Assembly (NCBI GenBank): GCA_013202205.1
Contig: JABMSB010000032.1
Location: 1-44,053, forward strand
Direction: 5' to 3'
From: Candidatus Omnitrophota bacterium
Lineage (GTDB): Bacteria > Omnitrophota > Gorgyraeia > JABMSB01
DNA length: 44,053 nt
Shown here piece after piece: positions 42,361-44,053 of the stretch. Made by a program: the position numbers and the translations under genes. Numbering within the stretch: position 1 is the first letter of the stretch; every line of letters starts with the position of its first letter. A model generated the notes under the pieces. It was given only the letters and a program-made list of their open reading frames with translations, did not search any database and was not told the DNA's origin.

Positions 42361-44053
42361 ATGAAAAAGATCACTAAAAGATTTTGTGCTGTTTTGCTGG
42401 CGGTATCTATTCTTTTCTTTGGTATACCACCGGGGTGGAATGATACAAGCGCCGAGCCGGATTTAGAAGATACAATAGAAGCAGAGATAAGCTCTGTGCA
42501 GGATCTACTCAATAGGTCTACCATTTCCCAATCCGAATACCTGGAATTGACCAACGTCTTCTCGTTCATACAGGAAAGCTTTGATGCCTGTTACCCGGAT
42601 GGTTACGACCAGTTTCAGCAGGATGCGATTACGCAAAAACAGGTAGAGGTTTTGACAGACCTGATAAGCCTGGGTGTAGGTGCAGATGCGGATAGAATGA
42701 CAAGACTTCTGGATTCTATAGAGCACGTCATCTTCCTGCCCAAGGTTGTTCACGGGCCTCCGGATGGATGGGAGGGTTACGGTTGGGCAGGTACATCAAC
42801 AATCGTTCTGTGCATAGATTTTGATCTATGTCCTATTACCGATGAGAATATTAACTATTTCTTCAATTCATTTATACACGAAATAGCGCATGTTTATGGA
42901 TTCAACGTAGATAATGTGCCCCATTATCCTTTTGCCGTCTCCGAAGAGTATGCCAGGGTGGAATCGATCTACTGGATGGAGTTGCTGGAATTTCCTCAAT
43001 CCATGATTAACCAGGAGCAGTATATAGTAGATAGGATACCGGATAATAACTATGACGGTACGATGGCGGATTATGTGACAGGAGGAATTAATCTGAGAGG
43101 AGAAGCCCTTCGTCCTTTCATGGCGGCAAGTCTCGGCATAGCAAATGTGGTGGCACCGTCGTTTGCGGGTCAGCAGCTGGACTTCGAAGATACCATTTAC
43201 GCGGGCAGTACCGAGCTGGGCGATGATATGGAATTCTCTTTCGATATCGAATCTCAAAGCAAGACATATAAAGTAATAATCGGTGGGCACGGACTCAATG
43301 CAGCCGTTATCGATCCTTCAACCGGAGAATGTCTAAGCGAAGCCTATTATGAGGCTACGGAGGATTGGGTATTGGTACGGCCAAAGACGATCCGCTCGGT
43401 TCCTTTAGGATGCGAAATAGAATATCTTTATGACGGAGATCAGTGGCAAGGCATGAACATTTATAGTCTCGATTCAGGGGATCTATATTGTGATGTAACA
43501 TTGCACTGGCAAGACGGAATCGGAATGTTTGATACAGCTGTAATCAATTCAATATACACCGTAACCTACGACGCGTATGGTAACCAACCAGGACAGATAC
43601 GCACCAGGGATATCGAAGATAACAACGGAGAAATCCTGGCCCACTTTTTCTATGACCTCGACGCCCAAGGTGATGTCATCTATACCCATGTACATGGTAC
43701 CCCCGGCAACGAATTTCCAAACGAGGTGACGAGAGAGGGTTATGAGGGTGGAATGGATAATGTAATAAAATATATCATAGGAAAGCTTACTAATCAGCCT
43801 CCACAAATAGACACAATACCTGATCAGGTTGTGGATGGGCCGCCGGCAAATGAACTTCCTGCGGATGATTCGTCTGTTGATGGCCCGGACACCTGCCCTG
43901 TTTGTGGCGGAATCTTAGACAGTTCAACCTTAGATATTGATAGCTACTACTGCGATTGTCCAAATGAACCGGATCCGGAACCAGAACCTGAACCGGAACC
44001 TGAACCAGAACCTGATCCAGATCCGGAGCCTGAACCTGAGCCGGAGCCAGAGC
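42361..44053 (+). CDS. Exported putative zinc metallopeptidase-like protein with Pro-Glu repeat (3' end outside window)
   Basis: The frame is open from ATG 42361 (AAAGGAG about 9 bases upstream) to the window edge, 564 residues. It begins with a signal peptide (MKKITKRFCAVLLAVSILFF). An HExxH motif follows, His173-Glu174-x2-His177 in FIHEIAHVYGF, with SEEYARVES (194-202) about 18 residues later as a possible third metal ligand, as in gluzincins. The middle region (about 270-480) is unrecognised. Near the end is a zinc-ribbon-like C512-x2-C515-x15-C531-x-C533, then a Pro-Glu/Pro-Asp repeat starting at residue 536, as in wall- or envelope-spanning linkers. It is preceded by two leader hairpins. 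I do not recognise a specific family. Confidence 0.8.
   Translation, partial: MKKITKRFCAVLLAVSILFFGIPPGWNDTSAEPDLEDTIEAEISSVQDLLNRSTISQSEYLELTNVFSFIQESFDACYPDGYDQFQQDAITQKQVEVLTDLISLGVGADADRMTRLLDSIEHVIFLPKVVHGPPDGWEGYGWAGTSTIVLCIDFDLCPITDENINYFFNSFIHEIAHVYGFNVDNVPHYPFAVSEEYARVESIYWMELLEFPQSMINQEQYIVDRIPDNNYDGTMADYVTGGINLRGEALRPFMAASLGIANVVAPSFAGQQLDFEDTIYAGSTELGDDMEFSFDIESQSKTYKVIIGGHGLNAAVIDPSTGECLSEAYYEATEDWVLVRPKTIRSVPLGCEIEYLYDGDQWQGMNIYSLDSGDLYCDVTLHWQDGIGMFDTAVINSIYTVTYDAYGNQPGQIRTRDIEDNNGEILAHFFYDLDAQGDVIYTHVHGTPGNEFPNEVTREGYEGGMDNVIKYIIGKLTNQPPQIDTIPDQVVDGPPANELPADDSSVDGPDTCPVCGGILDSSTLDIDSYYCDCPNEPDPEPEPEPEPEPEPDPDPEPEPEPEPE
43966..44053 (+). repeat. Hexanucleotide repeat encoding (Pro-Glu/Asp)n
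   Basis: A degenerate CC(N)GA(N) hexamer repeats to the end of the window and encodes alternating Pro and Glu/Asp. Third bases vary, so it is an old or selected repeat rather than a freshly expanded one. Such tracts form extended acidic spacers in envelope proteins. It is not a PEP-CTERM sorting signal, since no membrane segment or basic tail is seen in the visible part. Confidence 0.85.

Noticed and set aside
42868-43806. Minus-strand open frames opposite the exported HExxH gene
   Set aside because: They are shadows of the plus-strand frame, which has a signal peptide, a ribosome binding site and domain motifs throughout.
43966-44053. PEP-CTERM protein-sorting signal
   Set aside because: The sequence is a long Pro-Glu/Asp repeat, not a single PEP motif followed by a membrane helix and basic residues. 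The C-terminus is outside the window.
1-44053. CRISPR array, tRNA or rRNA gene, or toxin-antitoxin pair
   Set aside because: No regularly spaced repeat array, cloverleaf or rRNA-like sequence was seen, and genes are packed too tightly through most of the window to hide one.

Overview
The window looks like a chromosomal segment of an uncultivated Gram-negative-type bacterium, most likely Candidatus Omnitrophota or a relative. That placement is an inference from gene content, not a measured phylogeny. Envelope traits (a membrane-anchored PpiD/SurA-type chaperone, a GDP-heptose-type kinase and nucleotidyltransferase, an XrtA-type polysaccharide deacetylase, a PilZ protein) sit beside the order tsaC / YwlE-like phosphatase / rpiB / glyA / comEB / nrdR, which resembles Firmicutes. 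Genes from position 1 to 39650 are all on the + strand and mostly overlap or abut, so they read as one or a few very long operons.

Layout. (1) 1-2298: de novo purine genes purB (3' end only), purC, purM. (2) 2325-33163: a surface-glycan island of about 31 kb lying between purM and purD. (3) 33207-35029: purD and purE resume. (4) 35036-39650: housekeeping genes tsaC, a low-molecular-weight phosphatase, rpiB, glyA, comEB, nrdR and an AmrS-like radical SAM enzyme. (5) 39658-41121: a PpiD/SurA-like gene on the - strand. (6) 41122-44053: a regulation-rich region with a 174-bp inverted-repeat element, two related strong promoters, a PilZ gene, two tandem leader units ending in near-identical terminator hairpins, and the 5' part of a large exported HExxH protein with a Pro-Glu repeat that runs off the window.

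The glycan island divides into modules. 2325-6012 looks like GDP-D-glycero-D-manno-heptose (possibly 6-deoxy-heptose) synthesis. 8705-13963 is the most unusual: two GDP-fucose-synthase-like SDRs, one lacking the catalytic Tyr, a complete thiamine-diphosphate E1 alpha/beta pair with no E2 or E3, and a DegT-fold enzyme whose PLP lysine is replaced by His. Together these suggest synthesis of a 3-deoxy sugar carrying a two-carbon branch. 16261-20502 (SpsF-like cytidylyltransferase, DegT aminotransferase, epimerase, GT2, NeuB-fold synthase without its SAF domain) plus LegB (27832) and a sugar-1-phosphate nucleotidyltransferase (30325) resemble a partial nonulosonate pathway. Three cobalamin-binding radical SAM proteins, several glycosyltransferases, a Wzx-type flippase broken by a single-base frameshift, two polytopic membrane proteins, a deacetylase and a methyltransferase complete an assembly and export set for a heavily modified surface glycan.

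No rRNA, tRNA, CRISPR array or transposase gene was seen. Substrate assignments within the glycan island are inferences from family motifs and context.
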